From Lysobacter sp. Root690 (lineage in GTDB: Bacteria; Pseudomonadota; Gammaproteobacteria; Xanthomonadales; Xanthomonadaceae), in the NCBI RefSeq assembly GCF_001427785.1, contig NZ_LMHM01000016.1, positions 335,231 through 399,230 on the forward strand: DNA of 64,000 nt. The letters are read 5' to 3'. Positions 55,275-64,000 of the stretch are shown here, one piece after another. The translations under genes and the position numbers were made by a program. Numbering within the stretch: position 1 is the first letter of the stretch; every line of letters begins with the position of its first letter. A model generated the notes under the pieces. The model made no database searches. It saw only the letters and a list, made by a program, of their open reading frames with translations, and was not told where the DNA came from.

Positions 55275-58200
55275 TCATGTCACCCCGTCTTCCTCGTTCA
55301 GCAGCGCCAGCAACTCGTCGCGCGACAGTCCGTCGAGACTGTCGCTCAAGGCCTGCGCATCGCCGCCCAGATAGGTCTGGAATTGCATGTCGACAACCGC
55401 CTCGGCCATGGCCTTGAGCACGGGCGAACGCATCAGCACGTCGATGGTCAGTTCGATCGCGAACATTTCGCGCATCCGCAGCGACAACTGGACCAGCAGC
55501 AACGAATGCCCGCCTAGTGCGAAGAAATGATCGTGGCGGCCGACCTGGTCGACGCCCAGCAGTTCGGTCCATAGCTGCGACAGCGCCTGCTCAATGTCGC
55601 CTTCGGGCGCTTCGTACGTTTGCCGCGCATGCGCGTCGCCTTCCGGCGCCGGCAATGCCGTGCGATCGAGCTTGCCGTTCGGCGTCAGCGGCCAGTGGTC
55701 TACGCGTACGTAGGCCGACGGCAGCATGTATTCCGGCAAGCGCGACTGCAGCTGGCTTCGCAATGCCGACGCTTCGACCGCATCGCCCTGCCAGTACGCA
55801 ACCAAGGTCCGCTCCGATCCGGCTTCGCCGCGTGCCACCACCACCGCATCGCGTACGCCTTCGCAAGACTGCAGCGCCGATTCGATCTCGCCCAGCTCGA
55901 TCCGGTAACCGCGAATCTTCACCTGGAAATCGTTGCGGCCCAGGAACTCCATCGTCCCGTCCGCCCAGAAACGCGCCCGGTCGCCGGTCTTGTACATGCG
56001 TTCGCCCGGCACGAACGGATCGGGAACGAACCGTTCGGCGGTCAGTTCTTCGCGGTTCCAGTAACCCTCGGCCAGGCAATCGCCGGCGATATACAGATCG
56101 CCCGGCACGCCGACCGGACTCGGCTCGCCGCGCGCGTCGAGCACGTAGTAACGCGCGTTCCAGATCGGACGGCCGTACGGAATGCTCTTCCAGTGCGGCT
56201 CCACCCGATTAACACGATGGTAGTTCGACCACACCGTCGCCTCGGTCGCGCCGCCCAGCGCCACCACTTCGCAGCGCGGAAAGGCGCGCCGGACCGTATC
56301 GGGCAGTTCCAGGCCGATCCAGTCGCCGCTGAAGAACGCCAGTCGCAGATCGCGCGACACTTCCTCCGTCAACAAACTCACCAACCCGGCGAACACCGCA
56401 GGCGCCGAGTCCCAGAACGTGATCCCGCTGCGCAGCAGTTCGATCAGACGCGCCGGATCGCGCACCTCTTCCGAGCGCGCCACATGCACGCTGCCGCCGC
56501 TCCACAGCACGCCGAACAGGTCGTACACCGACAGATCGAAACTCAAAGAGGTGGTGAACAGCACCCGGTCCGACGGCCCCATCGCAAACGTCGATTCCAC
56601 CCATGCGAACAGGTTCGTCGCCGCCGCGTGCTTGACCATCACACCCTTGGGTCGGCCGGTCGAGCCTGAGGTGTAGATCACATACGCCAATGCTTGCGCG
56701 TCGATGCCGATGCCTTGCGACGACGGATTCCACACCGGCTGGTTCGACCACGGTTCCGGGTCGTCGACGTAAAGCACGCGTGCTACCGACAAACCTTCAT
56801 GCTGCGACAACGACCGCTGCGACAACACCATCCGCGGCGCGCAGTCCTCCAAGGTTTCGCGCAGTCGCTGCACCGGATGCGCAGGATCCAGCGGCACGTA
56901 GGCCGCGCCGGCCTTCGCCACCGCCAACACCGCCGCGACCATCCACGGACCGCGTTCGAGCAGAATGCCGACCCGATCGCCGGCCTGCACGCCGTCGGCC
57001 AGCAGCCGATGCGCGATCCGATTCGCGCGTTCGTTCAGCGCCTCGTAGCTCCAGCGCTCGTCCCCGCACAACACCGCCAGTGCCTGCGGACACGCGCGCA
57101 CCTGGCGCTCGAAGCCGGCATGCATGACCTCGCGCGGATATTCGTGCTCAGTCGCGTTCCAGTCCTCGGTCAAACGCTTGCGCTCGCGCGCGGGCAAGGC
57201 CGATGTCGCCTGCCACGCCGCGTCGGCGTCGTCGGCGATCGTCGCGAGCACGCGCAGGTAGGCATCGGCCATGCGCATCACCTGATCGTGGCCGAAACGG
57301 CTGCGATCGGCATCGAAGGCCAGGGCGAGGCCATCGCCCGCGCCGGAGAACGTCGTCGTCAGGCCGAAACCGGTGGATTCGACCGTGTCGACATCGTTCG
57401 CGGCCATGGGCACCGCGCGATCGCGCACGGCGTCGTGGATGGCCTGATGGGCGTGGAAATGCACGTAGTTGAACACCGCGTCCAGACGCGCCCGCTGGGC
57501 GTGCTCGGAGACGATGCGGAAATACGGATAGCGACGGTGTTCGGCCAGCCGGTTTTCCTCGTCGAACACCGCCTGGATCCGTTGCCTCCAACTGCCCGGC
57601 GTCGCGCTCATCCGCAGCGGCAAGGTGTTGAGGAACAGACCGAGCGTGCGTTCGCCGCCGTCGGTTTCCGGGCGGGTATTGCACACCACGCCGGTCATCG
57701 GCGCCTGCGTGTCCGCGAACAGGCCGATCACGTGCAGATGCGCGGCCAGCAGTACCGAACGCAGCGGCACGCCCAATTCGGACGCGAGCGACGACAACCG
57801 CGCCGCCACCGGCGCCGGCACCACGACGGTCGGGTTGCGCACGTCCGTTTGCGGCCACGCACCCGGCAGATCCGGCAGGATCGTGGCTTCGGCGTCGGCG
57901 AGATACCCCGACCAGAACTCGGCGTGGTGCGCGGCGCCGAGCGCCTGGCGTTCGAGCCAGGCTGCCGTCTTCGGCGAGACCGTCGGCGGCAGCGGCGCCG
58001 GCACGTCCATGCCGAGGGCGCGGAAGTATTCGGCGAATAGCTCGCTTTGCATCAGTGCCACGCTCCAGCCGTCGAGAATCGCGTGATGGAACGCGATCGT
58101 CAGCTGGATCCGGGTTTCGTCGCAGCGGTGAACGAAGAACGCCAACAGCGGCGCCTTGTGCAGCTCCCACGGCCGCGCCTGCTGCTCGGCCAGGAACGCG

Positions 58201-61200
58201 AGCACCGCGGCGCGCTGCGCGTCCGCGTCCAGGCCACGCAGGTCGCTGCACGTCAGCGCGATCCGCGCCGCCGCATGCACGCACTGCCTCACCGTGCCGT
58301 CGCGACGCAGTTCGAAGCCGCTGCGCAGCGAAGGGTGGCGCAGCGCGACCGCATCGAGCGCTGCGCGCATGGCCGCTTCGTCCCATCGGGGCAGATCGAT
58401 ACGATACGAGAACACATCGTGGTACACGCCGCGGGCGCCGCCGTATTCGCCGTGGAAGATCATCCCGCGTTGCAGCAAGGTCGCGTCCCACGCGTCTTCC
58501 ACGCCATCGGGCAGTTCGTCGTTGATCGATTCGTCGACCGCGCACTCGTCCAGCGCGAGCCAGTCCGGCACATCCTCGGCCTCGACGCTTGCGGCGTTCG
58601 ATCCGAGCGCCTGCGCCAATGCATCCACGGTCGGATGCCGGAACAGGTCGACGACCGCGAAGCCAAAACCGCGCCGCCTGCCCTCGGCCACGACCGCGAT
58701 ACTGCGGATCGAATCGCCGCCGAGTTCGAAGAAGTTGTCGTCGATACCGATGCGTTCGACCGGCAGTTGCAGCGCCTGCGCCCAGACTTCGGCCAGCGCC
58801 TGCCGCAAGGCGTCGGTCGGCGCGCGGTAGCGGCGGTGCACCGCGGCCTCGGCATCGGGCGTCGGCAACGCGCCGCGATCGAGCTTGCCGCTCGGCGTCA
58901 ACGGCCAGTGGCTCACGCGCACGAACGCGGACGGCACCATATAGGACGGCAACGCCGCGATCAGCGCCGCGCGCAGCGACTCGGCCGCGACGTTCGTATC
59001 CGCGGTTTCGAAATAAGCCACCAACCGGCGCTCGCCCTCGCCGCCCTCGCGCGCTTCGACCACGGCTTCGCGGACGCCATCTAGCCCACGCAAGGCCGCC
59101 TCGATCTCGCCCAGTTCGATGCGGTGACCGCGGATCTTCACCTGGAAGTCGTTGCGGCCCAGGTAGTCCAGGCCGCCGTCGGCGCGCCGCCGCGCAAGGT
59201 CGCCGGTGCGGTACAGACGGTCGCCGGCGACGAAGGGATTGGCGACAAAGCGCTGCTGGGTCAACTCGGGCCGATGCAGGTAACCACGCGCCACGCCAGC
59301 GCCGCCCACATACAGTTCGCCCGGGACGCCGACCGGCGTCGGTTCGCCCGCCGCGTCGAGCACGTACAGGCGCAGGTGCGGCAAGGCCCGGCCGATGGGA
59401 CTGCCATGGCCGTGCTCGATCGCATCGCGGTGCAGGCGCAGATAGCTCGCATGCACGGTGATTTCGGTGATGCCGTACATATTGACCAGCGCCACCCGCT
59501 CCGGTGGATGGCGCTCGATCCACGGCCGCAGCATGCGCGGATCCAGGGCCTCGCCGCCGAACACGACGGCGCGCAGCGCCGGCAGCGGCGTATCGCCGGC
59601 GCCGGCCACGATCAGTTGCCGGAACGCGCTCGGCGTCTGGCTGAGCATGCTGACCCGCTCGCGCGCCAGCAGAGCCAGAAAATCCTCCGGCGAACGCGTG
59701 CATTCCCACGGCACGACGATCGCGCAGCCGCCGTACAACAACGCGCCCCACAACTCCCATACGGAGAAATCGAAGGCGAAGGAATGGAACACGCTCCACA
59801 CATCGTCGGGGCCGAAGCCGAACGATGCCTCGGTGGCGGCGAACAACGCCGCGACCTGGCGATGTTCGACCATGACGCCCTTGGGCTGGCCGGTCGAGCC
59901 TGAGGTGTAAATGACATAGGCCAAGTGGTCGGGACGCAATGCCACTTGCGGCGCGTGCGACTTCGCACTGTCGGCGGTCGCTCCCACTTCCAGCACCGCA
60001 ACGCCGTCCACGCCCAGTCGCGCGGCCGCGCCACCGGTGCTTACCACTGCGACCGGCGCTGCATCTTCCAGCATCTGCAGCACGCGTTCGCGCGGATAGC
60101 CCGGGTCCAGCGGCACGTAGCCACCGCCGGCCTTGAGGATGCCCAGCAAGCCGACCACCAGTTCGATCCCGCGCTCGGCGCACAGGCCCACACGAGTGTC
60201 GGGCACTACGCCCAGCTCGATCAATGCATGCGCGACGCGGTTGGATGCGGCTTCCAATTGCGCGTAGCTCAACCGCGCTTCGCAGCTGCGCAGGGCCACC
60301 GCGTCGGGCGTGCGCGCGACCTGCGCCTGGAACAAATTCACCAGCGTCTGCTGCGGCTGCTCGGTCGAAGCGCCGCCGCTTTCTAGCAGCAGTCGCGCGC
60401 GTTCTGGCTCGTCCAGCAAGGCCAGCGACGACACCGTAGCCTCGGGCGACCGCGCCATGCCGTCCAACAAACGCTCCAGCCACCGCGACCAACGCGCCAC
60501 GGTGTTCGCGTCAAACAGATCGCTGGAATACTCGATCGCGCCGCTCAGCGCCTGCCCTTCTTCCCGCAAGGTCAGGCTCAGGTCGAATTGGGTCGCGCCG
60601 TGCGAGACCGCATAAGCTTCGACCTCCAATCCAGGCAAGGCCAGCGTCCGCTCCGGCGTGTTGTCCAGGCTCAACAGCGTCTGGAACACGGGGCTGTGGC
60701 TCAGGCTGCGCTGCGGATGCAATGCCTCGACCACGCGTTCGAACGGCACGTCCTGGCGTTCGTGACCTTCCAGTACCTTCGTCCTGGCTTGCTCCAGCAA
60801 CGAGGCCACGGTCGCGGTGTCCTCCACCCGTAACCGCAACGCCAGGGTGTTGACGAAGAAACCGATCAGCCCTTCCAGTTCCACTCGCGGCCGATTCGCC
60901 ACCGGCGAACCCACCACCACCTCGTCCTGTCCGCTCAATCGCGACAGCAGCGCGCTCCAGCCCGCCAGCAGCACGGTGTAAAGCGTCGTGCCGTGCGCTC
61001 GCGCCAGCGCGTGCAGTCGCTGGGTCAGGTCCGCGTCGAGACGCAACGGCAGACGACCGCCGCGATAACTCTGCAACGACGGTCGCGGACGATCGGTCGG
61101 CAGCGCCAGCAATTCCGGCGCGCCGCGCAGTTGCGCGCACCACGCCTGCACCTGATCGTCGCTGTCGATCTGCGAAAGCCGCGCCCGTTGCCACGCCGCA

Positions 61201-64000
61201 TAGTCGGCGTATTGCAGCGGCAAGGCCGGCAGCGGGTCGGGCCGATCCTGCGCATACGCGGCGTACAGCGCGCCCAGCTCGCGCACCAGCACGCCCTGCG
61301 ACCAGCCGTCGGACACGATGTGGTGCTGCACCAGCACCAGCACGTGTTCGTCGGCCTGCAAACGCAGCAGCAGCGCGCGTACCGGCGGCTGCGCCGACAG
61401 GTCGAACGGTGCCGACGACCATGCCTTGGAGGCCTGTGACATCGTCGCTTCGCGCTGCGGCTCCGGCACCGTTTGCAAATCCTGTCGCTCCAACACCAGC
61501 TCGGCTGCCGGCCGTACTACCTGCACCGGACCGTCCTCGCCGTGCTCGAACACCGTGCGCAGCGACTCGTGCCGCTCGACGATCCGATCCAGGGCTCGCG
61601 TCAGCGCGGCTTCGTCCAACGCGCCGCGCAGGCGCACGCCCGCCGCGATGTGATACGCCGCGCCGGCCGCCGCATCCAGCTGATCCAGAAACCACAATCG
61701 CTGTTGCGACCACGACAGCGGCAACGGCAAATTGCGATCCGCCAACGGCAATGCGCCCGGTTGCGCGCCGCGCATCGGACCCCATACCGCCCGCGCCATG
61801 CCCGCCAGGGTCGGCGCGGCCAACAGGGCTTGCAGCGAGGGCTCGACCCCGAAGTCACGCTGCACGCGCGCGATCAGTTGCAAGGCCATCAGCGAATGCC
61901 CGCCGATGGCGAAGAAGTCGGCATCGTCGCCGGCGTCGCGTCCGAACAAGTCCCGCCAGATGACGCGCATGCGCGCGGTCACCGCTTCGAACTCGCCGCC
62001 GATCGCATCTGGGTACGCCGCGTCGATGAGCGCCGGCGCGGCTTCCCCAGCGGCAGCCGGCACCGACGCGATATGACCCGGCGTAAGCAGCAATTGACGC
62101 CCGCCGAATCCGAGCACGGCATCGAACGCATCGGCGATCGCGCGCGCATCCGGCATCTGGCCAGCGCCCTGCCCAGCCGCCATGCCGATGCCCGCCCACG
62201 GTCCCCAGTTGACCGAGACGATGCGTCGCCCGCGCCGCGAGCGCTTCTGCGCATACGCGTCCAGGTAAGCGCCGGCCGCGCAATAGCCCACTTGTCCGGG
62301 AACCGGCCGCAGCGCATTGATCGACGAACACAGCACGATGCGCGCCGGCGCGTTGCCGAGCGCCGCATCGAGCGCACGCAAGCCCGCGGTCTTGGGATCG
62401 AGCACCGGCGCCAGACGCGCGCGATCGGCATGCCGGATCAGGCCTTCGCCCGCCGCGCCGGCCGCGTGCAGGACCAGATCGATGGCGCCGTGCGAAGCCA
62501 CGGCATCGGCGATGACGGCGCGCAGCGCGTCCGCGTCGGTGAGATCGGCGCGGATCAGGCGGATCTCGGCGCCGCGCTCGCGCAACGCGTCCAGTCGCGA
62601 CTCGATATCGCCGCGCTCGCGCCGCGCCAGCAGCGTCAGCCGCGGATTCGCCACGCGCGCGCTCAGGTACTCGGCGAACGCCAGACCGATGCCGCCGGTG
62701 CCGCCGAGGATCAGACAGTGGCCGCGGTCGCGCAGCGCCGCCGCGCCGGTGGCCGGATCGATCGCGCGCGGATCGATCGCATGCATATCGGCCTCGGCCA
62801 GATCGGGCACCCACGCATGCGATCCGCGCAAGGCGACGACGGCATGGGCCCGCTGCGCGGCGCCATCCGCGCCGAGACCGATCAACGCCGTCGCCAGCAA
62901 CAGCGGATCGGCCGGCGCATGACCATCATTCGATCCGCCTTCGGCATCCAGCCAACGCCATGCGATGCGCGGATATTCCAGCGGCGCGACCCGGCAGACG
63001 CCGGCCACCAATGCCTGCGCGGGATCGTCGTGCTCTCGTCCGTCGACCGACTGCGCCGCCACCGTCAGCACGTCGACGCTGCAGCGCGGGTCGGCGCTCG
63101 CATCGAGGGCGCGGGCCAGCGCGATCGGCGCGTGCACGCACAGCCGCTCAGCGTATTCGCCAGCGGTGTCGCGGGCCGCCATCGGCCAGGCGTAGACGAT
63201 TCGCGAAGGCACTGCGCCGCCGAGTTCGGCGATCAACTGGGCCAGCGCTTCGGGTTGCGCCGGATCGAGCGCGAAACCGTCCGATCGCGCTTCCACGCCG
63301 GCAATGCCCGCGACCGCTTCGACCAGGCGCACGCGCCAGCCCTGGGTGCGCAGATGTGCGAGCGTCGCGAGATCGGCGCCGCCCGGATCGGCGAACCACA
63401 GGACGTCCTGCGGCAACGCCATCGGCCATTCGGCCGGCGGCCGCGGCAGCCGGCGCCAGCCGGGAATCGAGGCCGCGGTTGCGACGCTACCGGCTTCAAC
63501 ACCGCCCGCTGCGACACCGATGGACTGCGCGGACAGGTGGACTACGACGTTATCGCTACGAGCTTCCAGCGCCGACGACGGCAACGCGTCGACCCAATGC
63601 CGCTCTTCGGCGAAGGGATAAGTGGGCACCGGCACGCGGCGTTGCGGCGCCTCCGGCACCGCCCGGCGCCAGTCGATCTTGTGCCCGCGCGCCCACAGCG
63701 CCGCGAGCGTCGCGCGCAGCGCCGCCAACGGTTCCTGGTCGTTCGCCGACAAGGTCTGGAAACTTCGCGACGCCACGCCGGCGGCTTGCGCGAACGCGCC
63801 CAGCGCCGCGCCCGGTCCAACTTCCACCACCGCGATCTCGCCCAGCGACGCCAAGGTGCGCAAGCCATCGTGAAAGCGCACGGCCTGACGCATATGCGCC
63901 ACCCAGTAATCGACCGAAGTCGCCCGCTCGGCGCTGATCCATCCGCCATCGACATTAGAGACATACGGACGTTGCGGCGCCGACAGCGGCGTCAGCGCGA
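55275..64000 (-). CDS. Hybrid PKS-NRPS, C-terminal part (5' end outside window)
   Basis: The frame is open at the right edge; about 2908 codons are visible. Domains: end of an acyltransferase (64000-63600, with PYVSN and YWVAHMRQAVRF), ketoreductase (63400-62050, GGTGGIG; Ser and Tyr present, but YCAAG has Gly at the usual Asn), carrier (61900, GGHSLMA), C (61740-60450), A (60330-58870), T (58710, GGDSIRS), atypical C (58480-57180), A (57120-55650), T (55515). The first A reads DFWSVGMVHK with GITE (Thr); the second reads DLYDFSLVWK with LGGATEA (Cys-like). Neither C is a cyclisation domain (HHIVSDG and HHAILDG), so the Cys thiol should stay free. It is the most upstream synthetase gene visible in this cluster and should load a short reduced ketide onto Thr-Cys. 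Confidence 0.92.
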   Translation of the reverse strand, partial: ALTPLSAPQRPYVSNVDGGWISAERATSVDYWVAHMRQAVRFHDGLRTLASLGEIAVVEVGPGAALGAFAQAAGVASRSFQTLSANDQEPLAALRATLAALWARGHKIDWRRAVPEAPQRRVPVPTYPFAEERHWVDALPSSALEARSDNVVVHLSAQSIGVAAGGVEAGSVATAASIPGWRRLPRPPAEWPMALPQDVLWFADPGGADLATLAHLRTQGWRVRLVEAVAGIAGVEARSDGFALDPAQPEALAQLIAELGGAVPSRIVYAWPMAARDTAGEYAERLCVHAPIALARALDASADPRCSVDVLTVAAQSVDGREHDDPAQALVAGVCRVAPLEYPRIAWRWLDAEGGSNDGHAPADPLLLATALIGLGADGAAQRAHAVVALRGSHAWVPDLAEADMHAIDPRAIDPATGAAALRDRGHCLILGGTGGIGLAFAEYLSARVANPRLTLLARRERGDIESRLDALRERGAEIRLIRADLTDADALRAVIADAVASHGAIDLVLHAAGAAGEGLIRHADRARLAPVLDPKTAGLRALDAALGNAPARIVLCSSINALRPVPGQVGYCAAGAYLDAYAQKRSRRGRRIVSVNWGPWAGIGMAAGQGAGQMPDARAIADAFDAVLGFGGRQLLLTPGHIASVPAAAGEAAPALIDAAYPDAIGGEFEAVTARMRVIWRDLFGRDAGDDADFFAIGGHSLMALQLIARVQRDFGVEPSLQALLAAPTLAGMARAVWGPMRGAQPGALPLADRNLPLPLSWSQQRLWFLDQLDAAAGAAYHIAAGVRLRGALDEAALTRALDRIVERHESLRTVFEHGEDGPVQVVRPAAELVLERQDLQTVPEPQREATMSQASKAWSSAPFDLSAQPPVRALLLRLQADEHVLVLVQHHIVSDGWSQGVLVRELGALYAAYAQDRPDPLPALPLQYADYAAWQRARLSQIDSDDQVQAWCAQLRGAPELLALPTDRPRPSLQSYRGGRLPLRLDADLTQRLHALARAHGTTLYTVLLAGWSALLSRLSGQDEVVVGSPVANRPRVELEGLIGFFVNTLALRLRVEDTATVASLLEQARTKVLEGHERQDVPFERVVEALHPQRSLSHSPVFQTLLSLDNTPERTLALPGLEVEAYAVSHGATQFDLSLTLREEGQALSGAIEYSSDLFDANTVARWSRWLERLLDGMARSPEATVSSLALLDEPERARLLLESGGASTEQPQQTLVNLFQAQVARTPDAVALRSCEARLSYAQLEAASNRVAHALIELGVVPDTRVGLCAERGIELVVGLLGILKAGGGYVPLDPGYPRERVLQMLEDAAPVAVVSTGGAAARLGVDGVAVLEVGATADSAKSHAPQVALRPDHLAYVIYTSGSTGQPKGVMVEHRQVAALFAATEASFGFGPDDVWSVFHSFAFDFSVWELWGALLYGGCAIVVPWECTRSPEDFLALLARERVSMLSQTPSAFRQLIVAGAGDTPLPALRAVVFGGEALDPRMLRPWIERHPPERVALVNMYGITEITVHASYLRLHRDAIEHGHGSPIGRALPHLRLYVLDAAGEPTPVGVPGELYVGGAGVARGYLHRPELTQQRFVANPFVAGDRLYRTGDLARRRADGGLDYLGRNDFQVKIRGHRIELGEIEAALRGLDGVREAVVEAREGGEGERRLVAYFETADTNVAAESLRAALIAALPSYMVPSAFVRVSHWPLTPSGKLDRGALPTPDAEAAVHRRYRAPTDALRQALAEVWAQALQLPVERIGIDDNFFELGGDSIRSIAVVAEGRRRGFGFAVVDLFRHPTVDALAQALGSNAASVEAEDVPDWLALDECAVDESINDELPDGVEDAWDATLLQRGMIFHGEYGGARGVYHDVFSYRIDLPRWDEAAMRAALDAVALRHPSLRSGFELRRDGTVRQCVHAAARIALTCSDLRGLDADAQRAAVLAFLAEQQARPWELHKAPLLAFFVHRCDETRIQLTIAFHHAILDGWSVALMQSELFAEYFRALGMDVPAPLPPTVSPKTAAWLERQALGAAHHAEFWSGYLADAEATILPDLPGAWPQTDVRNPTVVVPAPVAARLSSLASELGVPLRSVLLAAHLHVIGLFADTQAPMTGVVCNTRPETDGGERTLGLFLNTLPLRMSATPGSWRQRIQAVFDEENRLAEHRRYPYFRIVSEHAQRARLDAVFNYVHFHAHQAIHDAVRDRAVPMAANDVDTVESTGFGLTTTFSGAGDGLALAFDADRSRFGHDQVMRMADAYLRVLATIADDADAAWQATSALPARERKRLTEDWNATEHEYPREVMHAGFERQVRACPQALAVLCGDERWSYEALNERANRIAHRLLADGVQAGDRVGILLERGPWMVAAVLAVAKAGAAYVPLDPAHPVQRLRETLEDCAPRMVLSQRSLSQHEGLSVARVLYVDDPEPWSNQPVWNPSSQGIGIDAQALAYVIYTSGSTGRPKGVMVKHAAATNLFAWVESTFAMGPSDRVLFTTSLSFDLSVYDLFGVLWSGGSVHVARSEEVRDPARLIELLRSGITFWDSAPAVFAGLVSLLTEEVSRDLRLAFFSGDWIGLELPDTVRRAFPRCEVVALGGATEATVWSNYHRVNRVEPHWKSIPYGRPIWNARYYVLDARGEPSPVGVPGDLYIAGDCLAEGYWNREELTAERFVPDPFVPGERMYKTGDRARFWADGTMEFLGRNDFQVKIRGYRIELGEIESALQSCEGVRDAVVVARGEAGSERTLVAYWQGDAVEASALRSQLQSRLPEYMLPSAYVRVDHWPLTPNGKLDRTALPAPEGDAHARQTYEAPEGDIEQALSQLWTELLGVDQVGRHDHFFALGGHSLLLVQLSLRMREMFAIELTIDVLMRSPVLKAMAEAVVDMQFQTYLGGDAQALSDSLDGLSRDELLALLNEEDGVT

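Overview
The base composition (very GC-rich), the gene families and the nonribosomal peptide genes point to a gammaproteobacterium of the Lysobacter/Xanthomonadaceae group. The window carries the ends of two large secondary-metabolite clusters, both transcribed leftwards. Between them lie the chromosome-dimer resolution site (dif) and a sugar-uptake locus.

Region 1 (1-18218, minus strand) is the start of a lipodepsipeptide cluster. It holds an ABC exporter, a SyrP/AsnO-like non-haem iron hydroxylase, and the first 5050 codons of a giant NRPS that runs off the left edge. Specificity residues read by eye predict Ser - D-Asn-like - Ser - Gly for the first four modules. As I recall it, this is the N-terminal order of WAP-8294A2 (Ser, D-hydroxy-Asn, Ser, Gly), and the hydroxylase would supply the hydroxyl on residue 2.

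Region 2 (18219-20257) is gene-poor. It contains a near-perfect dif site at 19668-19695 and a small phage-type gene (DUF3653-like). GGGNAGGG motifs change strand at this site, so it marks the replication terminus.

Region 3 (20258-29711) is a carbohydrate utilisation locus. It holds a secreted GH9 hydrolase (minus strand), then a divergent ROK regulator, PfkB kinase, MFS permease, TonB-dependent receptor and JmjC-type cupin hydroxylase (plus strand). The GH9 and pfkB promoters share an operator-like block abutting an identical -35 box.

Region 4 (29832-64000, minus strand) is a second cluster that I cannot match to a known product. Order of transcription: a PKS-NRPS entering from the right edge, a DsbA-like oxidoreductase, a cysteine synthase, two NRPSs of 2519 and 4891 residues, and a thioesterase coupled by an ATGA overlap. 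The predicted chain is ketide - Thr - Cys - X - (O-methyl)Ser - Ser - Cys - Ser - basic residue. It is marked by an FkbM methyltransferase inserted in a Ser adenylation domain, four dual epimerisation/condensation domains (one terminal and without a partner module), and two unusual condensation domains placed right after a Thr and a Ser module. Two Cys-selecting modules beside their own DsbA and cysteine synthase suggest a disulfide- or thioether-bridged peptide.
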